From Zeimonas sediminis (GTDB lineage Bacteria; Pseudomonadota; Gammaproteobacteria; Burkholderiales; Burkholderiaceae_E): DNA of 64,000 nt. The stretch lies in NCBI RefSeq assembly GCF_023721795.1, contig NZ_JAMQYE010000001.1, positions 2,825,671 through 2,889,670 of the forward strand, in the 5' to 3' direction. Shown here piece after piece: positions 46,530-56,136 of the stretch. The stretch's first letter is position 1. Each line of letters starts with the position of its first letter. Position numbers and translations under genes: made by a program. The notes beneath the pieces are model-generated. The model did no database searches. It was not told the origin of the DNA and saw only the letters and a list, made by a program, of their open reading frames with translations.

Positions 46530-46552
46530 AAGATAAATATGCAATGAATCTT
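46530..46552. promoter_or_regulatory. NsrR-type operator between the NnrS-family genes
   Basis: A 23-base dyad with the layout AAGAT-N2-AT-N5-AT-N2-ATCTT. This is exactly the framework of the NsrR consensus (AAGATGCATTT arms) used by the NO-sensing repressor NsrR. It sits 18 bases in front of the nnrS start and about 90 in front of the divergent NnrS-like start, and is A/T-rich in a GC-rich region. Confidence 0.75.
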
Positions 46553-46643
46553 ATGACCCCGGCACGCCGGCAGCAAGCGCCAACCCTTGCGCTGGCGCAG
46601 GCTCTGTGCAGAAAGACCGCGTAAGGGCGGGAAGGAGCGATCG

Positions 46644-47681
46644 ATGTACCGTCTCGCGGCGCTCTGGGCGGCGCTGGCCGTGCCGCTGTGGGCGGGGATC
46701 GTGTGGTTCCGGCCCGATGCCGCGGGCTGGCCCGACGCTGCCCGCACGATCGAATGGCACGCCCGCGCGATGGTCTCGGGCTTCGCGGGGGCGGTGATCG
46801 TCGCCTTCCTGGTCGCTCAGCTCAGGCGCTGGCCCGCCGACCGCGGTCCGCTCGCCTGGTCGCTGCTCGCGGCCTGGCTGGCCGCCCGGGCGCTGTCGCT
46901 GTCGCCGCCCGACCTCGCACGCTACGCGCAGTTCGCGGACCTGCTCTTCTTCGGCATCGCGGCGATCGTGCTGGGCCGCCGGGCGATGCGCGCGCCCGCG
47001 CCCAGCAACCTGCTGTTCGCGGCGGCGCCGCTGGTGCTGATGCTGTCGGTGGCCGCGCCGCTGCAGGTGCTCGAGATGGTGTCGATCCTGATCGCCGTGC
47101 TGGCCGGGCGGGTCGTTCCCGGACTGGTCAATGCGCGGGTGCCGGGGCGCCCGGCGCGGATCCGGCCCGATCTCGAACGGATCGCGCTCGGTTCGCTGGT
47201 CGCGGCGATCGGCCTGCGCGCCGCGATGCCCGATTCCGCGGTCGCCGACCTGGCCGCAGCCTTCGCGGCGCTCGCCAACCTGTACCGGTGGTGGAGCTGG
47301 CGGCCGCTGGCCGGGATGCGCGCCGACCTTCGGCTCGCCGCGATGCTGTTCGCCTATGCCTGGCTGCCGGTGTGGCTGCTGGTCGACGCGGCAGGGGAGT
47401 GGGCGCCTCCCGCAGCGGGCACGCACGCGCTGGCAGCCGGCCTGGTCGGCGGGATGACCTGGGCGATGATGAACCGGATGCTCGCCGAGCCGCTCGGCCC
47501 GCCGGCATGGCCGGAACGCGTCGGCGCGGCGGCCCTGGTCGTGGCGGTCGTCGCGCGCTTCGCGCTCGCCTTCGCCCCGCCCGGCGCGTTCGCCACGCTC
47601 GCCTGGCTCGCGGTGGGCGGCTGGAGCCTGGCTTTCGCCGGCCTCGCCGCGCGCGGACTGGGCGGCGCCGCGCTTCGGTGA
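46644..47681 (+). CDS. Second NnrS-like membrane protein
   Basis: A membrane protein of 345 residues, divergent from nnrS. Shared patterns include [22 protein letters not shown] against [29 protein letters not shown] against SVIAGRVVPM, and [20 protein letters not shown] against the GMITRTALGHTGR region. One His of the WHGHEM motif and the His of LGHTGR are absent. It is shorter than nnrS. ATG 46644 has a strong GAAGGAG site. The role is presumably in the same NO stress response. Confidence 0.8.
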   Translation: MYRLAALWAALAVPLWAGIVWFRPDAAGWPDAARTIEWHARAMVSGFAGAVIVAFLVAQLRRWPADRGPLAWSLLAAWLAARALSLSPPDLARYAQFADLLFFGIAAIVLGRRAMRAPAPSNLLFAAAPLVLMLSVAAPLQVLEMVSILIAVLAGRVVPGLVNARVPGRPARIRPDLERIALGSLVAAIGLRAAMPDSAVADLAAAFAALANLYRWWSWRPLAGMRADLRLAAMLFAYAWLPVWLLVDAAGEWAPPAAGTHALAAGLVGGMTWAMMNRMLAEPLGPPAWPERVGAAALVVAVVARFALAFAPPGAFATLAWLAVGGWSLAFAGLAARGLGGAALR

Positions 47682-47716
47682 CAATGACGGTTTTCGCCAG
47701 ACAGGGAGACTGCGCA

Positions 47717-49162
47717 ATGATCGTTCGCGACACGCTGTACATCGACGGCAAATGGGTGCGGCCCCACGGACAGGGCCGTCTCGAGGTCACCGATTCGAGC
47801 ACCGGCAAGCCCTGGGCCTCCATTCCCGAGGGCGACGCCGAGGACGCCAAGGCCGCGGTCGCAGCCGCGCGTCGCGCCTTCGAGGGCTGGGCGGCCACCG
47901 CGCCGGCCGAGCGCAGCGAGATCATCGGCCGGGTCGCGGCCGAGCTGAAGGCGCGCGCCGACGAGCTGGCGCGCGCGATCGCCACCGAGGTCGGCATGCC
48001 GCTGAAAATGGCCTCGCGGGTGCAGGTCGCGGGCCCGCTGGCCGCCTGGTCGGCCTACGCGAAGATGGCCGCAAGCTTCGAGTTCGAGCAGCGGGTCGGC
48101 AATTCGCTGGTGGTTCGCGAGCCGGTCGGCGTGGTCGGTGCGATCACGCCGTGGAACTTCCCGCTGAACCAGATCACGCTGAAGGTCGCCGCGGCGATGG
48201 CTGCCGGCTGCACGGTCGTGCTGAAGCCTTCCGAGGTGGCCCCGATCAACGCCTTCATCCTGGCCGAGGCGATCGAGGCGGCCGGGGTGCCGGCCGGCGT
48301 CTTCAACCTGGTGACCGGCTTCGGGCCGGTGGTCGGCGAGGTGATCGCCGGGCATCCCGACGTCGACATGGTTTCGTTCACCGGCTCCACCCGGGCCGGC
48401 CGCCGGGTCGGCGAGCTGGCCGCGCAGGGCATCCGCAAGGTCGCGCTCGAGCTCGGCGGCAAGTCGGCCGCGGTGGTGCTCGACGACGCCGACCTCGCCC
48501 GGGCGGTCAAGGCGACCGTCGGGAACTGCTACCTGAATTCCGGCCAGACCTGCTCGGCCCACACCCGGCTGGTCGTGCCGCGCGCGAAGTTCGCCGAAGC
48601 GCTGGCGCTCGCGAAGGAGGCGGCCGAGCGCTTCACGGTCGGCCCGGCGCTGGCCGAGGGCTCGATGCTCGGGCCCCTGGTGTCGGCCGCACAGAAACAG
48701 CGAGTGCTCGCTTACATTCAGCGAGGCATCGACGAAGGCGGCACGCTGGTCACCGGCGGCACCGAGCCGCCGGAGCTTCCCGAAGGCTACGAGGGCGGCT
48801 ACTACGTGCGTCCGACCGTCTTTGGCGTCAACGACTCGCGGGCCACGATCGCCCAGGAGGAGATCTTCGGCCCGGTGCTCACGGTGATTCCGCACGACGG
48901 CGACGACGACGCGGTCCGCATCGCCAACGACACGGCCTACGGGCTGGGTGGCGGCGTGTGGGCCGGCAGCGACGAGCGGGCGACCGCGGTCGCCCGCCGG
49001 ATCCGCACCGGCCAGGTCGACGTCAACGGCGGCGTCTGGAACCCGGCCGCGCCCTTCGGCGGCTTCAAGCAGTCGGGCATCGGCCGCGAGAACGGCGTCT
49101 ACGGCCTCGAGGAGTTCCTCGAGTACAAGTCGCTGCAGTACCGGCCTGCTCCGGCCGCTTGA
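47717..49162 (+). CDS. NAD(P)-dependent aldehyde dehydrogenase
   Basis: A 481-residue ALDH-superfamily enzyme. Catalytic Cys in [14 protein letters not shown], catalytic Glu in [12 protein letters not shown], cofactor motif [15 protein letters not shown], and [19 protein letters not shown] in the N-terminal half. [10 protein letters not shown] and [13 protein letters not shown] are family-typical. It oxidises an aldehyde to an acid; no specific substrate is evident. It lies 35 bases after the NnrS-like gene. The MFS gene overlaps the end. Confidence 0.93.
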   Translation: MIVRDTLYIDGKWVRPHGQGRLEVTDSSTGKPWASIPEGDAEDAKAAVAAARRAFEGWAATAPAERSEIIGRVAAELKARADELARAIATEVGMPLKMASRVQVAGPLAAWSAYAKMAASFEFEQRVGNSLVVREPVGVVGAITPWNFPLNQITLKVAAAMAAGCTVVLKPSEVAPINAFILAEAIEAAGVPAGVFNLVTGFGPVVGEVIAGHPDVDMVSFTGSTRAGRRVGELAAQGIRKVALELGGKSAAVVLDDADLARAVKATVGNCYLNSGQTCSAHTRLVVPRAKFAEALALAKEAAERFTVGPALAEGSMLGPLVSAAQKQRVLAYIQRGIDEGGTLVTGGTEPPELPEGYEGGYYVRPTVFGVNDSRATIAQEEIFGPVLTVIPHDGDDDAVRIANDTAYGLGGGVWAGSDERATAVARRIRTGQVDVNGGVWNPAAPFGGFKQSGIGRENGVYGLEEFLEYKSLQYRPAPAA

Positions 49163-50580
49163 GCGCCGGGCCTGCGGTCCCCGAGCCGGTCCGGCTCGGG
49201 GACTTCCTGCGCCTGTTCTCGGCGGTCATGCTGCCGATGTTCCTGGCGGCAGTCGACCAGACCCTGCTGGCCACCGCGCTGCCCACGATCGCCGGCGAGC
49301 TGGGCGGCTGGCGCGACGCCTCGTGGATCGCCGTCGGCTACCTGCTGGCCGCGACGATCATGGTGCCCTTCTACGGCCGGCTGGGCGACCGGATCGGCCG
49401 GCGCAAGGTGCTGCTGGGCGCGCTCGCCGTGTTCGCCGCGGGCTCGCTTGCCGGGGCGCTGGCGCCCACGATGGGGATGCTGATCGCTGCCCGGATCGTG
49501 CAGGGGCTGGGCGGCGGCGGGCTGATGGTCAGCTCGCAGGCGTTGATCGGCGAGCTGGTGCCACCTCGGCAGCGCGCCCGCTTCCAGGGCTGGTTCGCCG
49601 CGCTGTTCTCGCTCGCCAGCATCGGCGGTCCGGTCTTCGGCAGCTACGTGACCGAGCATGCCGACTGGCGCTGGCTGTTCTGGATGAACCTGCCGCTCGC
49701 GCTGCTCGCGCTGTGGCGCATCCGCCTGCTGCCGGCGGCGCACCCGGCGCCCGCGAAGCCGCCATCGCCAGACGTCGCCGGCATGCTTCTGTTCTCCTCC
49801 GCGGTCTGCGGCACGCTGGTCTGGGTGAGCTTCGCCGGTCACCGCTTCGCCTGGCTGTCGGCCACGAGCCTCGGGCTGCTCGCGGCGAGCGCCGGCTGCT
49901 GGCTCGCGCTGGTCGTCGTCGAGCGCCGCCGGCCCGCGCCTTTCCTGCCGGTGGAGCTGATGCGACGGCCGGGCGTGCCCTGGCTGGTCACCACCGTCGT
50001 CTGCTTCGCGTCCTGCCTGTTCGCGATGGTCTTCTACCTGCCGGTCTACCTGCAGATGGGGCTGGGCTCCTCTGTCACCGGCTCGGGCCTGATGATCCTT
50101 CCGCTCACCGCAGGCATGGTGACCGGGTCCACGCTGACCGGACGCATCGTGGCCGCGACCGGCAGGCCGCAGCCGATCCCGATCGCCGGTCTGTCGGTCT
50201 CGTGCGCCGCGCTGGCCATTCTGGCCCTGCTGCCCCCGCGGGCCGACTGGATCGTTCCGCTGGGCCTGGCCTGCGGCATGGGCTTCGGCACGGTGATGCC
50301 GACCACGCAGTTGACGCTGCAGGAGATCGCCGGCCGCCAGAGCCTCGGCGCCGCCACCGCGACCGCCTCGCTGTCGCGCTCGATCGGTTCGGTCACCGGC
50401 ACCGCGGTATTCGGCGCGATGCTGTTCGCCTCGTTCGGTTCCAGCGACCTGCGCGGCGTGGTCGCCGAGCACGATCCGCAGCTCGTGCTGGCGGCCTTCC
50501 GCAGGGTGTTCCTGGCCTGCGCGCTGCTCGCCGGCTTCGGCGCCTTCTGCGCGACGCGGGTCAGGCCGGTCCGTTTCTGA
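49159..50580 (+). CDS. DHA2-type (EmrB/QacA) MFS drug exporter
   Basis: A 473-residue major facilitator permease with 12-14 hydrophobic segments. Signature motifs: [20 protein letters not shown] (motif D1), [20 protein letters not shown] and GRRKVLL (motif A), [17 protein letters not shown] (motif B) and [11 protein letters not shown] (motif C). The probable start is a TTG overlapping the ALDH stop (TTGA), since no good ATG precedes the first helix. Substrate unknown. Confidence 0.9.
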   Translation: MSAGPAVPEPVRLGDFLRLFSAVMLPMFLAAVDQTLLATALPTIAGELGGWRDASWIAVGYLLAATIMVPFYGRLGDRIGRRKVLLGALAVFAAGSLAGALAPTMGMLIAARIVQGLGGGGLMVSSQALIGELVPPRQRARFQGWFAALFSLASIGGPVFGSYVTEHADWRWLFWMNLPLALLALWRIRLLPAAHPAPAKPPSPDVAGMLLFSSAVCGTLVWVSFAGHRFAWLSATSLGLLAASAGCWLALVVVERRRPAPFLPVELMRRPGVPWLVTTVVCFASCLFAMVFYLPVYLQMGLGSSVTGSGLMILPLTAGMVTGSTLTGRIVAATGRPQPIPIAGLSVSCAALAILALLPPRADWIVPLGLACGMGFGTVMPTTQLTLQEIAGRQSLGAATATASLSRSIGSVTGTAVFGAMLFASFGSSDLRGVVAEHDPQLVLAAFRRVFLACALLAGFGAFCATRVRPVRF

Positions 50581-50581
50581 G

Positions 50582-51001
50582 CTACTCGCAGCGCGCCCGG
50601 ATGTCCTCGGGCACCGGGACCGCGCGCAGGCGCTGCGGATCCTGCGGGTCGCGTATCACGAATGCGCGCGTCTCGACGCTCTCGCAGATCAGGTCCTCGC
50701 CGCGCGTGATGCGGTGCTTCTGAAGGAAGACCTTGTTCCGCCACTCCTCGATCGAGGTGTGGATCGTGATCCGCTGGCCGTAGGTCACCGACTTGACGAA
50801 GCGGGTGTGGTGCTCGAGCAGCGGCGTGCCGACGATGCCGTTGATCGCGGTCATCTCGCGCCAGGGCGGCACGCCGCACTGCATGAAGAAGTGCAGCGAG
50901 GCGGCGTCCATCCAGCGATGGAAGTTCGGGAAGAAGACGATGCCAGCCGGGTCGCAGTGGCCGAAGCGGACGTCGATCTCCAGCACGGTGGTCTTGCTCA
51001 T
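50582..51001 (-). CDS. Acyl-CoA thioesterase, 4-hydroxybenzoyl-CoA thioesterase-like (hotdog fold)
   Basis: A 139-residue hotdog-fold thioesterase. Active-site motif FGHCDPAGIVFFPNFHRW with the Asp of the 4HBT/YbgC group. The rest has LEHHTRFVKSVTYGQRITI and FLQKHRITRGEDLICESVE. It hydrolyses aromatic or short-chain acyl-CoA thioesters. It is convergent with the MFS gene, one base between stops. Stands alone. Confidence 0.9.
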   Translation of the reverse strand: MSKTTVLEIDVRFGHCDPAGIVFFPNFHRWMDAASLHFFMQCGVPPWREMTAINGIVGTPLLEHHTRFVKSVTYGQRITIHTSIEEWRNKVFLQKHRITRGEDLICESVETRAFVIRDPQDPQRLRAVPVPEDIRARCE

Positions 51002-51044
51002 CGGGTGGTCCTGCGAAGGTCGAAAGCCCGGGATTATCGCGGAA

Positions 51045-52361
51045 TCAGCCGATCAGCCAGCCGCCCGCGGCGGCCAGCGCGACGACGAGCAGCGGCGAGG
51101 CCTTCGCCCACACCAGCAGCCCGAACGCGGCGAGCGCCAGCGCGAAGTCCTCGCGCGAGCGGATCGCCGAGGTCCAGACCGGGTCGTACAGGGCAGCGAG
51201 CAGGATGCCGACCACGCCCGCGTTGATGCCGGCCATCGTCGACTGGATCCCCGGGCGGCGGCGCATCGCCTCCCAGAACGGCAGGGCGCCCACCACCAGC
51301 AGGAAGGCCGGCACGAAGATCGCGACCAGCATCGCGAGGCCGCCGCGCCAGCCGCCGATCCATCCTGCGCCCCAGCCGGCCGAAGCGGCGTCCGGCGCCT
51401 GGGCCACGGTGCCGAGGAAGGCGGCGAAGGTGAACAGCGGACCGGGCACCGCCTGTGCGGCGCCGTAGCCGGCGATGAAGGTCTCCGCGTCGGCGAAACC
51501 GGCCGGTACGACGGCCGACTGCAGCAGCGGCAGCACGACGTGGCCGCCGCCGAACACCAGCGCGCCGGCCCGGTAGAACCCATCGAGCAGCGCGACGAAG
51601 GCCGAGCCCGAGGCGGCCGCCCAGACCGGCAGCGCGACGAGCAGCGCCAGGAAGATCGCGATCGCGATCGCTCCGGCGCGCGCCGACACGCCGTAGCCGC
51701 GATGCCCGGCCGGCGCGGCCGCCGGCAGCGCCAGCCAGCGCCAGCCGACGAGGCCGGCCACGACGATCGCCCCTACCTGCGCGAGCGCGGTCGGCAGCAG
51801 CAGCGTCAGCAGCGCCGCGCCGATCGCGATCGCGGCACGCGGCCTGTCCGGACACAGCGAGCGCGACATGCCCCAGACCGCCTGCGCGACGACGGCGACC
51901 GCCACCACCTTCAGACCGTGCACCGCCCCGGAGGCCGCGAGCCCGGCGTAGTGGCCGATCCCCCAGGCGAACAGGACCAACGCGAAGGCCGACGGCAAGG
52001 TGAAGCCGCACCAGGCCGCGAGCGCGCCGGCCCAGCCCGCCCGCGACAGGCCGAGCCCGATGCCGACCTGGCTGCTCGCCGGGCCGGGCAGGAACTGGCA
52101 CAGCGCGACCAGGTCCGAGTAGTCCCGGTCGTCGAGCCAGCGCCGGCGCTCGACGAACTCGGTGCGGAAATAGCCGAGGTGCGCGACCGGCCCGCCGAAT
52201 GAGCTCAGCCCGAGGCGCAGGAAGGCGAGGAAGACCTCGACGGCGCGCCGGCCGGCGCCGTGTGGGCGGGGCTGCCCGGCATCGTCGCGACGGGACTGCC
52301 CGGCATCTTCCCGGCGGGACTGTCCGGCGTCGGGTGCGGGCGGCATCGGCGGGGATTGCAT
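51045..52361 (-). CDS. chrA: Chromate transporter ChrA (CHR family)
   Basis: A 438-residue membrane protein of the two-domain CHR type. First half: AFLRLGLSSFGGPVAHLGYFR, then LVALCQFLPGPASSQVGIGLG. Second half: ALVFGGGHVVLPLLQSAVV and AAQAVPGPLFTFAAFLGTV. These repeated FGGP and PGP motifs are the CHR signature. ChrA exports chromate. Before the first domain is an unusual hydrophilic linker made of 8-residue repeats (DAGQSRRE, DAGQSRRD, DAGQPRPH), at 52260-52331. ATG 52361 is chosen. Confidence 0.93.
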   Translation of the reverse strand: MQSPPMPPAPDAGQSRREDAGQSRRDDAGQPRPHGAGRRAVEVFLAFLRLGLSSFGGPVAHLGYFRTEFVERRRWLDDRDYSDLVALCQFLPGPASSQVGIGLGLSRAGWAGALAAWCGFTLPSAFALVLFAWGIGHYAGLAASGAVHGLKVVAVAVVAQAVWGMSRSLCPDRPRAAIAIGAALLTLLLPTALAQVGAIVVAGLVGWRWLALPAAAPAGHRGYGVSARAGAIAIAIFLALLVALPVWAAASGSAFVALLDGFYRAGALVFGGGHVVLPLLQSAVVPAGFADAETFIAGYGAAQAVPGPLFTFAAFLGTVAQAPDAASAGWGAGWIGGWRGGLAMLVAIFVPAFLLVVGALPFWEAMRRRPGIQSTMAGINAGVVGILLAALYDPVWTSAIRSREDFALALAAFGLLVWAKASPLLVVALAAAGGWLIG

Positions 52362-52522
52362 CGGTGCTGGCCTCGGTAACCGGTGGGCGTGGCGGCCGAT
52401 CGCCGCCGCGGTCAGCCGCGAGTGTAAGGCGTCGCGGGCGGATCGACGCTGCGATAGAGTGCACCCGTCGACGAGCCCCAGCCCGTCGGCGACCGCCAAT
52501 CCCGACGACTACCGAGAAACGG

Positions 52523-53119
52523 ATGCAAGAGCCTGGCCTCGCCCCCGATCCCGAAGACGTGCTCGGGCACCTGCTGAGTCGCCATTCGATCGGCCCGAAG
52601 CACCTCGTCGCGCCGGGCCCCGGCGCGGCGCAGCTGCGGCTCGCCGCGCGGGCGGCGTTGCGCGCGCCCGACCACAGGCAACTCGCGCCGGCGCGATTCA
52701 TCGTGGTGCCCGACGCCCGTCGCGACGAGCTCGCGGCGCTGTTCGAGGATTTCGCGCGCCGCAGCGGCAAGTCTCCGGCGGAGCTGCGCGAAGAGTCCGG
52801 GCGGGCCTACAACGGCCCGGTGCTGGTCGCGCTGGCGGCGAGGATCGACCCCGGGCTGCCCGAGGTGCCGCCCCACGAACAGTGGATCGCGGTGGGCGGC
52901 GCGCTCGCGAACTTCATGAACGCGCTGCACCTGATGGGCTTCGGCGCCAAGATGCTGAGCGGCCGCAAGGCCTCCGATCCCGCGATCGCCGCGGCGCTGT
53001 GCGAACCCGGCGAGACGCTGGTCGGATGGATCGCGATCGGCACGCCCGCAGCGGCGGCGAAGCCGCGAGGCGACGACGAGCCCGAGCGGGTGCTGCGGGA
53101 CTGGGATCGCCGCGGCTGA
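52523..53119 (+). CDS. Nitroreductase-family oxidoreductase
   Basis: A flavin-dependent nitroreductase-fold protein of 198 residues. Seen are LLSRHSIGPKHLVAPGPG, ARAALRAPDHRQLAPARFIV, LAARIDPGLPEVPPHEQWIA, GGALANFMNALHLMGFGAKML and EPGETLVGWIAIGTP. Such enzymes reduce nitro or quinone compounds with NAD(P)H. ATG 52523 follows a CGAGAAACGG site. Convergent with the metallopeptidase gene. Confidence 0.85.
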   Translation: MQEPGLAPDPEDVLGHLLSRHSIGPKHLVAPGPGAAQLRLAARAALRAPDHRQLAPARFIVVPDARRDELAALFEDFARRSGKSPAELREESGRAYNGPVLVALAARIDPGLPEVPPHEQWIAVGGALANFMNALHLMGFGAKMLSGRKASDPAIAAALCEPGETLVGWIAIGTPAAAAKPRGDDEPERVLRDWDRRG

Positions 53120-53127
53120 TCCGGGCT

Positions 53128-54021
53128 TCAGAGCGCCCGGGCGTTGAAGGTGTCGCACTGGCGGAAGTCGCCGCTCTCCAGCCCGCGCCGGAACCACTGC
53201 ACCCGCTGCCGGCTCGTGCCGTGAGTGAAGCTGTCGGGCACGACGTAGCCTTGCGAGCGTTTCTGCAGCGCGTCGTCGCCGATCTGCGCGGCGGCGTTCA
53301 TCGCTTCCTCGACGTCGCCCTTCTCGAGGATCTGCCGCGCAGCGTGGGCACGGTTCGCCCACACGCCCGCGAAGCAGTCGGCCTGCAGTTCGGTGCGAAC
53401 GCTCAGCTCGTTGCCGTCGGCCTGGCTCATCCTCGCCCGGGCCGACTGGACCTTCTCGCTGACGCCTAGCAGGTTCTGCACGTGGTGGCCGACCTCGTGC
53501 GCGATCACGTAGGCCTGGGCGAAGTCGCCGGGCGCGCCGAGCCGCGAGCGCATCGTCTCGTAGAAGCCCAGGTCGATGTAGACCTTGCGGTCGGCCGGGC
53601 AGTAGAAGGGCCCCATCGCCGCCTGCCCGACGCCGCAGGCAGTGCGCGTTGCGCCGCGGAACAGCACCAGCGTGGGTTCCTGGTAGCGGCCGCCGTTCTC
53701 GGCGAAGATCTCCTTCCAGACGTCCTCGGTGTCGGCCAGCACCACCGACACGAAGCGCCCCAGCTCGTCGTCGATCGGCCCGCGCTGCGCGGGCGCCTGC
53801 TCCGTCGGCGCCGGCGCCATCGGGTCGCCGGCCAGGATGCCCAGCAGCGTCAGCGGGTTCACGCCCAGCAGCCAGCCGGCGACCAGCGCGATCGCGATCG
53901 TGCCCAGGCCCAGGCCGCGGCCGCCGCCGATCCGGATGCCGCGCCCGCCGTAGCTCCCGATGCCGCCACCGGAACGGCGGTCCTCGACGTTGCTGCTCTC
54001 CCGGTTGCCGCGCCACTTCAT
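53128..54021 (-). CDS. YpfJ-like neutral zinc metallopeptidase
   Basis: A 297-residue membrane-anchored metallopeptidase. The N-terminus ([17 protein letters not shown]) leads to a Gly-rich segment and one membrane helix (about 40-65). The zinc motif is [13 protein letters not shown], with [15 protein letters not shown] supplying the third ligand. [20 protein letters not shown] and [17 protein letters not shown] are typical of the family. Its ATG overlaps the stop of the upstream YoaK-like gene. Confidence 0.93.
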   Translation of the reverse strand: MKWRGNRESSNVEDRRSGGGIGSYGGRGIRIGGGRGLGLGTIAIALVAGWLLGVNPLTLLGILAGDPMAPAPTEQAPAQRGPIDDELGRFVSVVLADTEDVWKEIFAENGGRYQEPTLVLFRGATRTACGVGQAAMGPFYCPADRKVYIDLGFYETMRSRLGAPGDFAQAYVIAHEVGHHVQNLLGVSEKVQSARARMSQADGNELSVRTELQADCFAGVWANRAHAARQILEKGDVEEAMNAAAQIGDDALQKRSQGYVVPDSFTHGTSRQRVQWFRRGLESGDFRQCDTFNARAL

Positions 54022-54779
54022 CGCTGGCCCTTCCTCCAGACCCGATAGCGGATTCTCAGGTCGTCGATGAAGGGGCGCAAGGAGATCGGGACCAGGATCG
54101 CGGCCAGGCCGATCGTCATCGAGTAGCCGACGTGCTTGAAGCCGAGCGCGCCGACCACGCCGCCGACGAAGAAGCTGCCGATCAGCAGCCCGTGCAGGCG
54201 AAGCTTGCGGCGGTCGGCGATCACGCGCGAGCTCTCGCCCGGGAAGCGGTTCACGTAGACCAGCTTGCCGAGCTCGATCCCCAGGTCGGTGACCAGCCCG
54301 GTCACGTGCGTGGTGCGGATGACCGCGCGCGAGATCTTGGTGATCACCGCGTTCTGCAGGCCCATGATGAAGCACAGCACCAGCACGGTGACCGGCAGCA
54401 GCAGCGCCACGTGCATCGCCATGCCGGCGCCGAGCAGGCCGAACACCAGCAGCAGCGCGGCCTCGAGCAGCAAGGGCAGCGCGTACTGGCTGCGCAGCCG
54501 CATCCGGCGGCCCCAGTTCACCAGCACGGCGGTGGTCATCGCGCCGGCCAGGAAGCTCGCCAGCGCGGCCAGGCCGGCCAGCGCCATCGTGACCTGGCCG
54601 AGCGCCAGGTTGTCGGCCATCGACGAGACGATGCCGGTCATGTGCGAGGTGTACTGGCCGACAGCGAGGAAGCCGCCGGCGTTGGCCGCGCCGGCCACGA
54701 AGGCGAGCGCCGCGCCGAGGCGCACGTTGGCCTGCGGCGTGCGGTCGACCGAGGCGAGCTTGCAGACGCCGGGAAGCAT
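54018..54779 (-). CDS. DUF1275 (YoaK-like) membrane protein
   Basis: A 253-residue protein with six or more membrane segments. [20 protein letters not shown] and [20 protein letters not shown], then [20 protein letters not shown], are the DUF1275 motifs. Function unknown. It is upstream of and overlaps the metallopeptidase gene by 4 bases, so the pair is an operon. Confidence 0.9.
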   Translation of the reverse strand: MLPGVCKLASVDRTPQANVRLGAALAFVAGAANAGGFLAVGQYTSHMTGIVSSMADNLALGQVTMALAGLAALASFLAGAMTTAVLVNWGRRMRLRSQYALPLLLEAALLLVFGLLGAGMAMHVALLLPVTVLVLCFIMGLQNAVITKISRAVIRTTHVTGLVTDLGIELGKLVYVNRFPGESSRVIADRRKLRLHGLLIGSFFVGGVVGALGFKHVGYSMTIGLAAILVPISLRPFIDDLRIRYRVWRKGQR

Positions 54780-54843
54780 CGGAGGCGGGTCGGGCGGTGC
54801 CGGCGGCTGCGCTGTCGGGCTTGCGCTTCGCTGGGCCTGCCGC

Positions 54844-55746
54844 TCAGGTCGCCGAGTAGCGCCCGGCCTCGTCGCGGGCCACGCGGCCCGCGGCGACCAG
54901 CTCGTCGAGGTGCTGCGAGATGGTGCGGCGCTCGACGTCGTCGACCCAGAGCTCTTCGTAGTCGGCCGGATAGAGCAGCCGGATCCGCACCAGCTCGTCG
55001 AGCGTGCGGGGTGACTCGCGAAGCAGCTCGAGCAGTCGCTCGCTGCGCTCGTCGATCTTTCCGGCGAAGGCGGCCAGCGCCTCCAGGAAGGCGCCGCGGT
55101 CGGTGTAGATGCCGCGGTGGTGCGAGGTCACCCAGGTGCGGGCCGGCACCTCGGGCAGGCGGGCCAGCGTGCGCCGGAACTGCGCCAGGCTGGACGTGGC
55201 GTCGCCGTAGTACGGGCCGAAGCCGCTCAGGTCGATGTCGCCGATGAAGGCGACGCCCTCGGGTTCGACCAGCAGCACGCAGTGGCCGGAGGTGTGGCCA
55301 GGCATGTGGATCGCGCGCACCGTGGAGCCGCCGAGCTGCCAGGTGGCGCCGTCGGCATAGGCGATCGCGTCGGGGCGCGGCGCGTAGTGGAACTCCTTGC
55401 GCGCCTTCTCGAGCATCTTGCGCGCGGCGTCGGGCGACAGCCCGAAGTGCCGCGACAGGCCTTCCCAGCTGCGCGCGGCCGCCACGTCGAGCTCGTGCAC
55501 GTGCACCGCCGCCTTCGGCACCCGGTGCAGGCCTGCCATGTGGTCCTCGTGCACGTGGCCGAGGATCACCAGCTCGGCGTCGTCGACCTCGGCGCCGATC
55601 CGGTTGGCGACCAGCGGCGTGTCGAAGATCGCGTGCGTGTCGGTGCCGTGCACGACCACCTGGTTGCCGTCGGGATACTTGCCGGACTTCTCGCCGAAGA
55701 AGACCGAAACCCTGCCGAAGTCGGCGCGGCGGACTGGCTCGCTCAT
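54844..55746 (-). CDS. MBL-fold metallohydrolase
   Basis: A 300-residue metallo-beta-lactamase-fold hydrolase. Metal ligands: HVHEDHMAG (HxHxDH), PGHTSGHCVLL and the Asp in GDIDLSGFG. The last 80 residues form a predicted wHTH-like domain (LYPADYEELWVDDVERRTIS, then HLDELVAAGRVARD), which appears in several MBL proteins of the RNase Z/LACTB2 type. Substrate unknown. Neighbour on the left is the YoaK-like gene; 34 bases on the right separate it from the DUF3185 gene. Confidence 0.9.
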   Translation of the reverse strand: MSEPVRRADFGRVSVFFGEKSGKYPDGNQVVVHGTDTHAIFDTPLVANRIGAEVDDAELVILGHVHEDHMAGLHRVPKAAVHVHELDVAAARSWEGLSRHFGLSPDAARKMLEKARKEFHYAPRPDAIAYADGATWQLGGSTVRAIHMPGHTSGHCVLLVEPEGVAFIGDIDLSGFGPYYGDATSSLAQFRRTLARLPEVPARTWVTSHHRGIYTDRGAFLEALAAFAGKIDERSERLLELLRESPRTLDELVRIRLLYPADYEELWVDDVERRTISQHLDELVAAGRVARDEAGRYSAT

Positions 55747-55780
55747 CGGATGTCGCAGCCTCGGTGCTGGTTTCGCGGCC

Positions 55781-56002
55781 TCAGCGGCGGCCGCCGCCGA
55801 AGAAGAGCAGCCCGGCGCCGACCGCGATCAGGCCGACGCCGGCCCAGATCGGCACGTTGACGGTCTCCTGCTCCTCGACCTTCAGCTCGATCGGGCCGAG
55901 CTTGGCCACGTCGGTCTTCTTCGTGTAGCTGAAGCCGCCGTAGGCGAGGCCGAGCGCGCCGGCCACGATAAGGATCAGTGCGAGGAAGCGGATGCCGTTC
56001 AT
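55781..56002 (-). CDS. DUF3185-family small membrane protein
   Basis: A 73-residue protein with two membrane helices: NGIRFLALILIVAGALGLAY, then the loop FSYTKKTDVAKLGPIELKVE, then VPIWAGVGLIAVGAGLLFF. This layout fits DUF3185, a short family of unknown function. The ATG at 56002 is inside a longer frame that reads out of phase through the TRAP genes. It precedes the MBL gene. Confidence 0.82.
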   Translation of the reverse strand: MNGIRFLALILIVAGALGLAYGGFSYTKKTDVAKLGPIELKVEEQETVNVPIWAGVGLIAVGAGLLFFGGGRR

Positions 56003-56136
56003 TCGGGTGCCCCGTTGGATGCGTGCTTCGCCCAATGCTAGCCCGAACGCCGGCTCGCCGCAGCGGGCCGGTTCCGCGAACGCGCGCCGGGCCCCGGCCG
56101 CACGGCCCCGGTGGCACGCTGTCCGGCCACGCGGGA

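Noticed and set aside
46512-46544. An upstream TTG start for nnrS giving 11 more residues
   Set aside because: The added codons fall within the NsrR-type dyad, and the next in-frame ATG at 46511 fits the family and leaves the operator free.
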